The notes beneath the pieces are model-generated. The model was not told where the DNA came from, did no database searches, and saw only the letters and a program-made list of their open reading frames with translations. The position numbers were made by a program, and so were the translations under genes. 64,000 nucleotides of DNA from Chromatiaceae bacterium (GTDB taxonomy: Bacteria > Pseudomonadota > Gammaproteobacteria > Chromatiales > Chromatiaceae), in contig JACKMK010000002.1 of assembly GCA_024235395.1 (NCBI GenBank), positions 434,001-498,000 of the forward strand, given 5' to 3'. This document shows, piece after piece, positions 16,735 to 25,555 of the stretch. How positions within the stretch are numbered: position 1 is the stretch's first letter; each line of letters starts with the position of its first letter.

Positions 16735-17394
16735 ATGCAAAAACAAGAAGCAACCACGAAGCTCGGCCGGATTGTCGACAATATCGAAGAAACCAGTATC
16801 GCCATCTGTCTCGGACTCATGACCGTGATCACGTTCGTCAACGTGGTCGCGCGCTATGTGTTTTCCGACAACATCCTGTGGGCGAAGGAGGCGACCGAGT
16901 ACCTGTTCGCCTGGCTGGTGCTTATGGGCATGTCATATGGCGTCAAGAAACATGTCCATATCGGCGTGGACGTGGTGATCAGCCATCTCTCACCCGGCAT
17001 GAAACGGTTCTTCGCCCTGTTCTCGGTGACCGCCTGCCTGGCGTTCGCGATCCTGCTGATGATCGGATCGTGGAAATATTGGTATCCGTTCGCCACCGAG
17101 CGCGCCTGGATGGAGACCGAAGATCTGCCGATGCCGGATATGTTGCAGTTTCTCGCCGACTGGATGAACGAGGGCGAACGCTACGAAAAGATTCCACGCT
17201 GGATTCCTTACCTTGCCCTGCCGATCGGGGTCGCGCTGTTGATCCTGCGCCTGCTGCAACAGGCCCGCAACATCCTGACCGGCAAGATCGACATGATCAT
17301 CGCGAGTCACGAGGCGGAGGAGTTGTTGGAGGAGCTCGAGATGGTGTCTCCGCATGCCGGCGACGCGCCGGCGCGGAAGGGCGGGGAGGGCTGA
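16735..17394 (+). CDS. dctQ: TRAP transporter small permease DctQ
   Basis: A 219-residue inner-membrane protein with four hydrophobic helices. The DctQ motif is WAKEATEYLFAWLVLMGMSYGVKKHVHIGVD (residues ~43-73). It has a long charged insertion (residues ~120-150) and an acidic C-terminal tail, making it slightly longer than usual DctQ. It partners DctM, whose gene starts 4 bases after the stop codon. Confidence 0.9.
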   Translation: MQKQEATTKLGRIVDNIEETSIAICLGLMTVITFVNVVARYVFSDNILWAKEATEYLFAWLVLMGMSYGVKKHVHIGVDVVISHLSPGMKRFFALFSVTACLAFAILLMIGSWKYWYPFATERAWMETEDLPMPDMLQFLADWMNEGERYEKIPRWIPYLALPIGVALLILRLLQQARNILTGKIDMIIASHEAEELLEELEMVSPHAGDAPARKGGEG

Positions 17395-17397
17395 GCC

Positions 17398-18765
17398 ATG
17401 TCGATTGCGATCCTGTTCGCGATGGTGGTCTTCTTCATGCTGGTCGGCGTGCCGATCGCGATGTCGCTCGGACTGTCGTCGATCCTTTTCCTGCTGATCT
17501 TCTCGCACGATGCGTCGCTGACCGCGGTGGCCCAGACCCTGTTCGACGCGTTCGAGGGACATTACACGCTACTCGCGATCCCGTTCTTCATCCTCGCCTC
17601 GGTGTTCATGTCGACCGGCGGCGTGGCCCACCGCATCATCCGTTTCGCCGTGGCCCTGGTGGGTTCGTTCAAGGGCGGTTTGGCGATCGCCTCGGTGTTT
17701 GCCTGCATGCTGTTCGCGGCGTTGTCCGGTTCCTCACCGGCCACCGTGGTCGCGATCGGCAGTATCGTGATCGCCGGCATGGTGCAGCAGGGATACAGCA
17801 AGGCCTTCGCCGCCGGCATCATCTGCAATGCCGGTACGCTGGGCATCCTGATCCCGCCTTCGATCGTGATGGTGGTCTACGCCGCGGCCACCGATGTCTC
17901 GGTGGGCCGCCTGTTTCTCGCCGGCGTGTTTCCCGGGCTGCTGGCCGGCGGCATGTTGATGCTCGCCGTGTACTTCTGGGCGCGCTTCAAAGGCCTGCCG
18001 TCCAATCCCTGGCTGGGTTGGGGCGAAGTGTTCGCGTCGGCGCGCGACGCGTCCTGGGGTCTGTTGCTTGTGCTGATTATCCTGGGCGGCATATACGGTG
18101 GCGTGTTCACGCCGACCGAGGCTGCTGCGGTCGCCGCGGTCTATGCCTTTCTCATCGCAAACTTCGTTTACCGCGATATGGGGCCGTTCCGCGACGGTTG
18201 GGGACCGATCGCAACAATGCCGCTGCGCGCACTCTCCGTGCTGTGGCATGAGGACACCAAGCACGCGCTGTTCGAGGCCGGCCGGCTGACCATCATGCTG
18301 ATGTTCATCATCGCCAACGCGCTGCTGCTCAAGCATGTGCTGACCGAGGAGCGCATCCCGCAGATGATCACCGAGGCCATGCTGTCGGCCGGGTTCGGAC
18401 CTGTGATGTTCCTGGTGATGGTCAACGTCCTGTTGTTGATCGGCGGTCAGTTCATGGAACCGTCCGGCCTGCTGATCATCGTTGCACCGCTGGTGTTTCC
18501 GATAGCGATCGCGCTCGGTATCGACCCGATCCATCTTGGCGTTATCATGGTCGTCAACATGGAGATCGGCATGATCACGCCGCCGGTGGGGCTCAACCTG
18601 TTCGTCACTGCCGGGGTGGCTCAGATGTCGATAGGAAAGGTGATCAGGGCCGCGATGCCATGGGTCGCGATCATGTTCCTGTTCCTGATCATCGTCACCT
18701 ATGTGCCGATCGTCTCGACCTGGCTCCCGACGCTGTTGATGGGGCCCGAGATCATCATCAAGTAG
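17398..18765 (+). CDS. dctM: TRAP transporter large permease DctM
   Basis: A 455-residue inner-membrane protein with about 12-13 helices, the sodium-coupled transport subunit. Family segments are GSSPATVVAIGSIVIAGM, NAGTLGILIPPSIVMVVYAAAT and EIGMITPPVGLNLFV. A hydrophilic insert (residues ~270-295) enlarges the central loop. It forms a complete tripartite dicarboxylate-type uptake system with DctP and DctQ. Confidence 0.92.
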   Translation: MSIAILFAMVVFFMLVGVPIAMSLGLSSILFLLIFSHDASLTAVAQTLFDAFEGHYTLLAIPFFILASVFMSTGGVAHRIIRFAVALVGSFKGGLAIASVFACMLFAALSGSSPATVVAIGSIVIAGMVQQGYSKAFAAGIICNAGTLGILIPPSIVMVVYAAATDVSVGRLFLAGVFPGLLAGGMLMLAVYFWARFKGLPSNPWLGWGEVFASARDASWGLLLVLIILGGIYGGVFTPTEAAAVAAVYAFLIANFVYRDMGPFRDGWGPIATMPLRALSVLWHEDTKHALFEAGRLTIMLMFIIANALLLKHVLTEERIPQMITEAMLSAGFGPVMFLVMVNVLLLIGGQFMEPSGLLIIVAPLVFPIAIALGIDPIHLGVIMVVNMEIGMITPPVGLNLFVTAGVAQMSIGKVIRAAMPWVAIMFLFLIIVTYVPIVSTWLPTLLMGPEIIIK

Positions 18766-18789
18766 CAGCGTTGCCGTTGGGCGCGCCGG

Positions 18790-19887
18790 TCATTGACCGG
18801 GCGCGCCGCGTGCATCCTCGAAGCGGGTACCATTGAGGACTGCGTCGGCGAACACCGCGTTATTCAGGTTGGCCGAACGGAGATTGGCGCCGGTCAGGTC
18901 GGCACCCGTGAAGTCGGCTGCATACAGGTTGCACGAACTCAGATTCGCCTGACGCAGGTCGGCCCGGCGGAACAGCGCATCCTTGAGGTTCGCGCCGGAG
19001 AGGTCCGCGCGGGTGAGCAGGGCGTTGGAGAAATCGATCCCGATCAGATTCCCGCCCATGGAGATCTGTTCCATGTTGGCATTGGTAAGCCGCGCCCGGG
19101 AAATGCGCGCCCCTTTGAGATTCGCCCCCATGAGATCCGCACCGTCCAGCCTCGCGTCTGTCAGATCGGCTTTACGCAGGATGGTGCCGACGAACGTGGC
19201 ATTGCGCAGATCGGCCTTGGTCAGGTTGCAGCCGGTCATCTCTGCACGGTCGAAACGGTTGCCCGATAGGTCGAGTTGATCGAGTTGCGCCCCGTCCAGC
19301 CTGGCCTGGGTGAAGTTGGCGCCGCGCGCCCCGGCGATCTGGCGTAGATCGACGCCGCGCAGGTCCGTCTCACGCATATCGGCACCGTCGAACTGCGCCG
19401 CGTCGAACTTGGCGCTGCGCAGCGTCGACCGGACCAGCTTGGCGCCGCGCAGGTCGGCACTGCGCAGATCGGTGTGTTCCAGCATGCTGTCGCTCAGGTC
19501 GGCGCCGGCAAGCAGGGCACCGCGCAGTTCGGCGTGTGCCAGGCGTGCGCCGTGCAGGTCAAGGCCGTTGAGATTGGCCCCTGACAGATTGATGCGCCCG
19601 AGGCTGGCCTTTTCCAGATCTGCCTGGCGCAGATCGGCGCCGGACAGGTTGGCGCGGAACAGAATCGTCTTGCGGAGCTTGGCGCCGCGTAGGTCGGCGC
19701 CCGAAAGGTCGGCACTCATCAGCCGCATGCCGGACAGATCGGCGCCGGCCAGGTTGCATTTCGGGCAGCGTCCCTCGGCGGTCAACCGTTGCAGGTCGGG
19801 CGGACCCTCGGCGGCCCCGACGATAGAGGAGGACATGCCGCACAACAATGTCACCGCTGCCCCCAAATTCGCGCGCTTTCGTTGCAT
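18790..19887 (-). CDS. Exported pentapeptide-repeat protein
   Basis: A 365-residue protein with an N-terminal signal peptide (VTLLCGMSSSIVGAAE). After CPKCNLAGADLSG it consists almost wholly of A(D/N)LxX repeats to the C-terminus, about 60 in number, with a short break near RQIAGARGANF. This predicts a single right-handed quadrilateral beta-helix in the periplasm or on the surface. The CxxC before the first coil is frequent in this subgroup. Function of exported pentapeptide proteins is unknown. It is convergent with dctM, 24 bases apart. Confidence 0.85.
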   Translation of the reverse strand: MQRKRANLGAAVTLLCGMSSSIVGAAEGPPDLQRLTAEGRCPKCNLAGADLSGMRLMSADLSGADLRGAKLRKTILFRANLSGADLRQADLEKASLGRINLSGANLNGLDLHGARLAHAELRGALLAGADLSDSMLEHTDLRSADLRGAKLVRSTLRSAKFDAAQFDGADMRETDLRGVDLRQIAGARGANFTQARLDGAQLDQLDLSGNRFDRAEMTGCNLTKADLRNATFVGTILRKADLTDARLDGADLMGANLKGARISRARLTNANMEQISMGGNLIGIDFSNALLTRADLSGANLKDALFRRADLRQANLSSCNLYAADFTGADLTGANLRSANLNNAVFADAVLNGTRFEDARGAPGQ

Positions 19888-19959
19888 TCGTCGGGCCCTT
19901 TGGCAGCTTAAGTGACTGAGATTAAAACATATCTGGGGCCTTTTGGGGCCTCCCGGCGG

Positions 19960-20943
19960 TCAGGTCACCGCGCCCAGTGCGTCGACCACCAGCTGAGCCG
20001 CAGCCTCGCTTTGATGTATCTCGGTCGACAGGCGTCGCCGCCAGGCGCGCGCGCCGGGCTGTCCCTGAAACAGGCCGAGCATGTGACGCGTGATGCGATG
20101 CGGTGGCGTCCCCCGCGACTGCTCGCGCTCGATGAACGGCAGCATTCTGTCGACCACCACGCTCCGGCTGTCGGCCGGGTTTGCCTCGCCGAAGATCAGC
20201 CGGTCCGCGTCGGCGAGCATCCAGGGATTGTGGTAGGCCTCGCGCCCGATCATCACACCGTCCACGAACTGCAGTTGGGTCGTCACCTCGTTCAGCGCGC
20301 GAAAGCCGCCGTTGATGACGATCTCGAGGTCCGGAAAATCCTGTTTCAGGGTGTGCACCACGGCGTACTGCAGGGGCGGTATTTCGCGATTCTGTTTCGG
20401 GCTGAGACCCTGCAGCCATGCCTTGCGGGCATGCACGATGAAGGTCCGGCAACCGCTCTCCGCGACCGTCGCAACGAACTGCACGAGCGCATCGTAGCTG
20501 TCCATGTCGTCGATCCCGATACGGTGTTTGACAGTCACGGGCCGCTCGGTCACCGCGCACATCGCTGCAACGCACTCTGCCACCAGGTTTGGCTCGGCCA
20601 TCAGGCAGGCCCCGAACCGGCCGGACTGCACGCGGTCGGATGGGCAACCCACGTTCAGGTTGATCTCGTCGTAACCCCATTGTTCGGCGAGCCGCGTACA
20701 GGCGGCCAGTTCGTCCGGGTCGCTGCCGCCCAACTGAAGCGCGAGCGGATGTTCCGCCGCGTCGCAGTCCAGAAACTGCGCAGGATCGCGATGCAGCAGC
20801 GCGCCGGTCGTGATCATCTCGGTGTAGAGCAGGGTTTGGCGCGTGATCTGGCGCAGGAAGTAGCGGCAATAGCGGTCGGTCCAATCGAGCATGGGCGCGA
20901 CGGACAGGCGTCGATCAGGTTTTGGTGAGGTCGCTGCGAGCAT
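19960..20943 (-). CDS. dusA: tRNA-dihydrouridine(20/20a) synthase DusA
   Basis: A 327-residue FMN enzyme that reduces U20/U20a in the tRNA D-loop. The N-terminal SVAPMLDWTDRYCRYF is diagnostic for DusA. Catalytic Cys100 sits in NLNVGCPSDRVQSGRFGACLM. FMN-binding parts VKHRIGID, HARKAWLQGLSPKQNR and NGGF are present. The first ATG is used; no clear Shine-Dalgarno precedes it. It is upstream of the pentapeptide gene on the same strand, with about 70 bases between. Confidence 0.95.
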   Translation of the reverse strand: MLAATSPKPDRRLSVAPMLDWTDRYCRYFLRQITRQTLLYTEMITTGALLHRDPAQFLDCDAAEHPLALQLGGSDPDELAACTRLAEQWGYDEINLNVGCPSDRVQSGRFGACLMAEPNLVAECVAAMCAVTERPVTVKHRIGIDDMDSYDALVQFVATVAESGCRTFIVHARKAWLQGLSPKQNREIPPLQYAVVHTLKQDFPDLEIVINGGFRALNEVTTQLQFVDGVMIGREAYHNPWMLADADRLIFGEANPADSRSVVVDRMLPFIEREQSRGTPPHRITRHMLGLFQGQPGARAWRRRLSTEIHQSEAAAQLVVDALGAVT

Positions 20944-20995
20944 GTCGCGATGTTATCTGGCGGTATTTCAAGCGCAAGTCGCCAACCGGACCCCG

Positions 20996-21043
20996 GTGCC
21001 TGACACCACGATCAATCAACGGTGCGGCCGGTTTGTCAGGCAC
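20996..21043. repeat. Inverted repeat GTGCCTGACA...TGTCAGGCAC
   Basis: A perfect 10-base inverted repeat (20996-21005 and 21034-21043) with a 28-base loop, extendable by CCC/GGG with one bulged base. It lies between dusA and the RRM gene. The arm resembles REP-type palindromes mobilised by RAYT transposases in gammaproteobacteria. I noticed only this one copy in the window, so a repetitive nature is untested. It could also act as a terminator for the RRM gene. Confidence 0.4.
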
Positions 21044-21196
21044 GGGTCGTACAGACGTGGCGGGGGGGAGCGGGCTGCTCATGGGTGCGGCGGTCCGCGT
21101 CGGGAGCACGTCGCGCCAGGACAGGTTGCGGTACAGGCGACGCGACCTTTCGCGGTGGCCCGCCGTTGCCGGGCCGGGCGAACGGCGTCTGCGCGA

Positions 21197-21463
21197 TCAG
21201 CGTCGACCGGAGCGTCGACCGCCCCTCGGTTGGTTCGGTCCTACCCGCAGCACACTGCCGCCTTGTTCGCTGCCGTCGAGAGCGGACATCGCGGCACGCG
21301 CCTCATGACCTTCCATGTCGATGGTCGCGAAGCCCTTGCATTCACCCGAGAAGATATCTCTGGCGATCACGACGCCGCGCACGGTGCCATATTGCGAAAA
21401 CAACTTCGAGACACTTTCCTCGGTGGCCGATCTGGGTAGTCCACGGATGAAAAGGGTAAGCAA
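21197..21463 (-). CDS. RRM-type RNA-binding protein
   Basis: An ~88-residue single RRM protein. RNP2 is TLFIRGLP, RNP1 is KGFATIDM, and a Gly/Arg tail (RGGRRSGRR) ends the protein. It should bind single-stranded RNA in the cytoplasm. No ATG opens the domain; TTG at 21463 has AAGGA 11 bases upstream and is preferred over TTG at 21493. It lies 111 bases downstream of the cold-shock gene on the same strand, likely expressed from the same transcript past a hairpin. Confidence 0.75.
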   Translation of the reverse strand: MLTLFIRGLPRSATEESVSKLFSQYGTVRGVVIARDIFSGECKGFATIDMEGHEARAAMSALDGSEQGGSVLRVGPNQPRGGRRSGRR

Positions 21464-21536
21464 GATCAGGGGTATCCTTCGATTCGACTGCAACGAGGCC
21501 GCCGCAGGGGGAGGGCTCCTTGGGAACGAGACTGCC

Positions 21537-21557
21537 GCCGCGGCGTTCGGCCGCGGC
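21537..21557 (-). terminator. GC-rich hairpin after the cold-shock gene
   Basis: Stem GCCGCGGC/GCCGCGGC (8 base pairs, 5-base loop) starts 17 bases after the csp stop. There is no T-run, so it may be a weak terminator or an mRNA-stabilising structure between csp and the RRM gene. Confidence 0.35.
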
Positions 21558-21574
21558 AGCAGCCTGGAAATCGC

Positions 21575-21784
21575 TTAGAGCGGGATTACCTGGTCCGCCT
21601 GCGGGCCCTTGGCACCTTGCGTCTCGGTGAACTCGACGCGCTGACCATCGGTCAGGGAGCGGTGACCTTCACCGACGATGGAGCGGAAGTGCACGAACAG
21701 GTCTTTGCCGCCTTCGCGCTCGATAAAGCCGAAGCCTTTGCCGTCGTCGAACCACTTCACGGTGCCGGTTTGTCTCTGAGACAT
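21575..21784 (-). CDS. Cold-shock domain protein (CspA family)
   Basis: A 69-residue OB-fold RNA chaperone with both nucleic-acid motifs: KGFGFIERE (RNP1) and DLFVHF (RNP2). TGTVKWFDDGKGFGF is the family start. GAGGAAT lies 7-8 bases before the ATG. The upstream leader is long, as in many cold-shock mRNAs. Flanking RRM genes on the same strand suggest a small RNA-binding gene island. Confidence 0.93.
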   Translation of the reverse strand: MSQRQTGTVKWFDDGKGFGFIEREGGKDLFVHFRSIVGEGHRSLTDGQRVEFTETQGAKGPQADQVIPL

Positions 21785-21943
21785 TGTTTCATTCCTCGAT
21801 GGATGTACTGGTGTGCCCGTTTCGCCGGGCGGTCGATTGCCACGAATCTTGGCCGACGTTGCGGAGCTTGATTCGGGTGCATCTTTGGAGGAAACAGCGA
21901 ACGAAACTTTCAGCAGGCGGGACAAAAATCATGCAGTCCGCGC

Positions 21944-21972
21944 ACGGTACGCCGTTCGACCAGCAATGGCAA
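21944..21972 (-). promoter_or_regulatory. Possible csp promoter giving a ~150-base leader
   Basis: On the minus strand TTGCCA (21967-21972) and TACCGT (21944-21949) are 17 bases apart. The -10 box is weak. The resulting 5' leader (~150 bases, up to 21785) would be like those of temperature-regulated csp mRNAs. The rest of this 310-base gap shows no gene. Confidence 0.3.
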
Positions 21973-22094
21973 GCGCCGCTTGTGCGGGGTTCGGCGTCCG
22001 GCACGTGGGACTCGATTCCGCCGCGTCGGCCGCCGCGCTCGCGGCGTGTCGACATCCAGCGCCGATGGGCTCGCGCCATCGCACGGCAGGCCGA

Positions 22095-22643
22095 TTACTT
22101 TTTCTGACGTGAAGACCAGATGGGCGGTCTGCCGGCGCCCAGCATATTGCGCTGATTGAACGCCTCGGCCGCCTCTTCCGCATAGCGGGTCACGTCGGCC
22201 ACGCTCCCCTGTCGCAGGCCGGTGATGGATGCGGCGCGGCTGGTGATCGTGTAGCGGCACCAGTTGTCCGCCTGTCCGCCGCCCGCGGCGTCGATCTCCT
22301 CGACCGAGATGACGTGCAGGGTGTTCTGGTTACGATTGTTCGGCCCGGCGGGGTTCGGTGCAGTGGATCGCTGGCGCGGTTTCACCTGCGTTGATTGTGC
22401 CGGAGTTTCGACGGGCACCTCCTGCACGCGCAGAATCGCATCCTTGAACAGGCGACGGTCGAGTGCCGCCACAACGCCTTTGGCCTGGACGCCGTCCATC
22501 TCGACCACACCCGAAGCAGCCTGTTTGCTTTCCGACGACGATGGCTGCAGTCTTACCGATCGCACGTTGCCATAGGAGGAGAACAACTGCTGTATCTCCT
22601 GTTCGGTCGCATCCTGCGGAACGTTCTCAATGCACAGCAGCAT
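22095..22643 (-). CDS. RRM protein with an uncharacterised C-terminal domain
   Basis: A 182-residue protein. The N-terminal RRM (MLLCIENVPQDATEQEIQQLF, GNVRSVRL) has a degenerate RNP1 (ASGVVEM). A Pro/Asn/Gln-rich linker (~90-115) leads to a compact C-terminal block (residues ~118-182) with NTLHVISVEEIDA, NWCRYTITSR and DVTRYAEEAAEAFNQRN that I cannot assign to a family. The ATG at 22643 has GAGGAAA upstream. It precedes the cold-shock gene on the same strand. RNA binding is likely; the tail's role is unknown. Confidence 0.7.
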   Translation of the reverse strand: MLLCIENVPQDATEQEIQQLFSSYGNVRSVRLQPSSSESKQAASGVVEMDGVQAKGVVAALDRRLFKDAILRVQEVPVETPAQSTQVKPRQRSTAPNPAGPNNRNQNTLHVISVEEIDAAGGGQADNWCRYTITSRAASITGLRQGSVADVTRYAEEAAEAFNQRNMLGAGRPPIWSSRQKK

Positions 22644-23218
22644 GCTGGGTTTCCTCGATTTTACAGCTGTCGACCGCTCCCGCCGCGAGACCGGCACGGA
22701 CGGGCATTTGGGTGTAGCGGCGAAAGGCCGGCCTGGTCATCAGGCAGTTGGGAGATACGGAATCCGGGCGCTGCTTCGCGGTCAGCGTCGGCGTACCGGC
22801 GGAACAGTTGTCACGATGAGGAAACTCCGACGGGCTGATCGCTGCAGGCAACCGGTGCATCCCTGGTCGATGGTCTTGTTCCAATTCGAGTCACTATAAC
22901 AGACTGGCCCGGTCCTGCGTTGCGGCCGAGTGTTTCATTTGTCATCGAAACCCTATTCGCGGTGTCCTTCGTGGAACTGCAGTTGCCGTTTCGGTCCGGC
23001 GGCTGCGTCAGGTATGCCCCGTCGCCGCGGTTCTCGCATGTCGATCGATGCGACCGCGGTATTGAGGGTTGCCCCCAGCATGAGGCACAGTGCATGCGTG
23101 GCTCCGGGCTGTCGCCCGCTGAAGCACTGCTACGCCAGCCCGGCGCGGCGATCGCGGGTGTTGAAGATCCGGGGTATTGAATCCACTGTCGGATCTGGTC
23201 GGGAGAACGGTGAGGTCG
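22644..23218. other. Intergenic region, divergent promoters
   Basis: 575 bases between two divergent genes. On the minus strand a TATAGT (22893-22898) could be the -10 box of the RRM operon, without a good -35. Short ORFs here have no recognisable product. It is long enough for a small RNA or an operator for the biosynthetic operon to the right. Confidence 0.35.
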
Positions 23219-23986
23219 ATGCGCGATCTGTCGGTAGATGAGAGACGGACCGAGGCGGCGTCCGATCGGCGTCTGGCGGCGCGGATCGTTGCGCAGTCGG
23301 CGCTTTCAGACCGCACACGTGCGGCAATGTGCCGCCTGTATCTGAGTTACTACGAAGCGACCTCGCCAGTGCGCTTCGAACAGGATCTCGCAATCAAGGA
23401 CGAGGTCCTGCTGCTGCACGACGCTCGCCACGTGCTGCGTGGCTTTTCCACGCTGAAACGCTATGTGTGCGACGGCGAAGCAGGCGCGTGCCGCGTGCTG
23501 TTTTCCGGCGACACCGTCGTTCAACACGATTTCTGGGGTGATCAGACGCTGGCGTTCAATTGGATTCGCCGCGCCGGAGCGATCAAGGCGGAATACCCGC
23601 ACGAGCCGTTGTTCTGGCTGCTGATCGTAAAAGGGCATCGAACGTTCCGCTACCTTCAGGCGTTCTCTCGCGAGTACTTCCCACATTGGCAGCGTTCGAC
23701 ACCGCCGGCGGCGCAGGCGGTGATGGATCGGTTCGGCCAGCGCCTGTTCGGCGAGGCCTACGATCCGGCGAACGGCATCATAAGGTTCGCCGAGTCGCAT
23801 GGACAGCTGCGGCCGGAATGGGCCGAACCGACGCCCGAGGCAGCCGGGCGGCCCGAAGTCCGCTTCTTTCTCGAACGCAATCCGGGTTACCGTCGCGGCG
23901 ACGAACTGCTGTGCCTGACCGAACTCTCGCCCGAAAATCTTCGTCCGCTGGCACGGCGCCTGTTCCTGGCGGGGATGCGCGAATGA
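23219..23986 (+). CDS. Unrecognised protein, first gene of GH3/radical-SAM operon (GNAT-like?)
   Basis: A ~255-residue soluble protein of no family I can name. Alternating strands (DEVLLLHDA, VLRGFSTLKRY, CRVLFSGDTVV) and the later LLIVKGHRTFRYLQAF resemble an acyl-CoA N-acyltransferase (GNAT) core. This is a weak, shape-based impression. ATG at 23219 follows GGTGAGG; GTG 23210 and TTG 23177 are in-frame alternatives. Its stop overlaps the GH3 start (ATGA), so it is tightly coupled to the adenylating enzyme and probably acts in the same pathway. Confidence 0.6.
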   Translation: MRDLSVDERRTEAASDRRLAARIVAQSALSDRTRAAMCRLYLSYYEATSPVRFEQDLAIKDEVLLLHDARHVLRGFSTLKRYVCDGEAGACRVLFSGDTVVQHDFWGDQTLAFNWIRRAGAIKAEYPHEPLFWLLIVKGHRTFRYLQAFSREYFPHWQRSTPPAAQAVMDRFGQRLFGEAYDPANGIIRFAESHGQLRPEWAEPTPEAAGRPEVRFFLERNPGYRRGDELLCLTELSPENLRPLARRLFLAGMRE

Positions 23987-25518
23987 CAGCGTGGTCGGCG
24001 ATCGCGTCGGCGACTGCCGTCGAACACCGGCTGCTGCTGCAATCCCTCGACGACTGCGGCGACGCGCAGGTGCGCCAGCTCGACCGGCTGCTGGCAGCGA
24101 ACGCCGGCAGTCACTTCGGCCGGCAGCATGGATTTCATGACATCGGTGACCCCGATGCGTACCGCAGCCGGGTCCCGTTGAGAGACTATGCCGAGCTGAC
24201 CGACGTTGTGGGTCCGTCGATGGCAGATGGCCTGGTGGGTGAACCGGTGGTGCTGTACGAGGAGACCAGCGGCAGTACCGGTGGGGCGAAGCTGATCCCG
24301 TATACCGCGCGTTCGCTGGCCGGTTTTCGCGCTGCCTTGCATCCCTGGTTGCACGACCTCGCGCACGCCTACCCCTCGCTGGGGACCGGATACTTCGCAA
24401 TCAGTCCGGTCGCACGGCCACCCCGTTCGACGGCGTCCGGCGTTCCGATCGGTGCGGACAACGATAGGGTCTATTTCGGTGAGGCGTTGGCCGAGCCGCT
24501 CGCGGCGATCACCGCAGTACCTCCGCAGGTCGCACGGCTGACCGACGTCGATGCCTGGCAATACGCCACGCTGCTACACTTGTTGCGCACGGACGATCTG
24601 ACCTTTGCGTCGGTATGGAGTCCCACCTTTCTCACCGGCCTGCTGGCAGCGCTGCCGCGGCACGCCGAGAGGCTGCTGCGCCACCTGCATGACGGCGTGC
24701 CGGCAGAACCGGGTGGCGAGCCGCCAATCGCCGCGGACCCGGCGCGCGCCAGGACCCTTGCCGACGCACTCGCCGGCGGATCGCCATTCACCCCGCGCTT
24801 GTGGCCGGGTCTGAGGCTGATCAGCAGTTGGGCCGATGCCGGTGCGGCACGTTTCCTCGGCGAGCTACAGCATCTGTTTCCGCATGCCGACATCCAGGGC
24901 AAGGGGCTGTTGTCGACCGAGGCCGCGGTCTCGCTGCCGCTGACCGGCCACCCCTATCCGGTACTCGCGGTGAACAGCGGTTTCTTCGAGTTCCTCGACA
25001 GGCGCGGCGATGCCTATCTGGCGCACGAGACGACGGTCGGCGAAGTCTACGAACTGGTGATCAGCGTGCCGGGCCTGTACCGCTACCGAAATGGCGACCA
25101 GGTGCGGGTGCAGGGTCGGGCAGGCAGTACGCCACTGCTCGAATTCGTCGGGCGCGCCGGTCTGGTCTCGGACCTGGTCGGTGAAAAACTCACCGACACC
25201 TTCGTCTGCGATTGCCTGGACGACCTGCAAGGGTTCGCGATGCTGGCACCCCGTCTCGATCCCCGCCCGCACTACCAGCTGTTTGTCGAACACGGCGCGA
25301 AGGTGTCACTCGCCGCGATAGAAAATCGGTTGCGACGCAATCCGCACTATGCCTACGCACGCGCAATCGGACAGCTCGACCGACTGCGCCTGGTGCCGGT
25401 GGACGGACCGTTGCGACGCTACCAGGCTGCGGCACTGAACCGCGGACAGCGCCTCGGAGACATCAAGCCGCCGTCGTTGCGTCCGGAACCTGATTGGGAG
25501 ACGTGGATGTGCAGCTGA
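23983..25518 (+). CDS. GH3-family acyl-adenylate ligase
   Basis: A 511-residue member of the GH3 (auxin-responsive) superfamily of ANL adenylating enzymes. Plant members conjugate amino acids to carboxylic acids such as jasmonate; bacterial roles are mostly unknown. Visible motifs: ATP loop ETSGSTGGAKLIPYT (residues ~93-107), the middle acidic motif GKGLLSTEAAV (~304-314), and the hinge YRYRNGDQVRV (~365-375). It starts with an ATGA overlap with the preceding gene and is followed after 37 bases by two radical SAM enzymes. The substrate is unknown; activating a carboxylate for amide formation is a reasonable inference. Confidence 0.85.
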   Translation: MTAWSAIASATAVEHRLLLQSLDDCGDAQVRQLDRLLAANAGSHFGRQHGFHDIGDPDAYRSRVPLRDYAELTDVVGPSMADGLVGEPVVLYEETSGSTGGAKLIPYTARSLAGFRAALHPWLHDLAHAYPSLGTGYFAISPVARPPRSTASGVPIGADNDRVYFGEALAEPLAAITAVPPQVARLTDVDAWQYATLLHLLRTDDLTFASVWSPTFLTGLLAALPRHAERLLRHLHDGVPAEPGGEPPIAADPARARTLADALAGGSPFTPRLWPGLRLISSWADAGAARFLGELQHLFPHADIQGKGLLSTEAAVSLPLTGHPYPVLAVNSGFFEFLDRRGDAYLAHETTVGEVYELVISVPGLYRYRNGDQVRVQGRAGSTPLLEFVGRAGLVSDLVGEKLTDTFVCDCLDDLQGFAMLAPRLDPRPHYQLFVEHGAKVSLAAIENRLRRNPHYAYARAIGQLDRLRLVPVDGPLRRYQAAALNRGQRLGDIKPPSLRPEPDWETWMCS

Positions 25519-25555
25519 TAGACTCGACTCCGGTCATCGCAAGGTGCAGTTCGGC

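Noticed and set aside
18780..18808. Imperfect GGCGCGCCGGTCA inverted repeat as dctM terminator
   Set aside because: Overlaps the end of the pentapeptide gene, has one bulge and no T-run; too weak to call.
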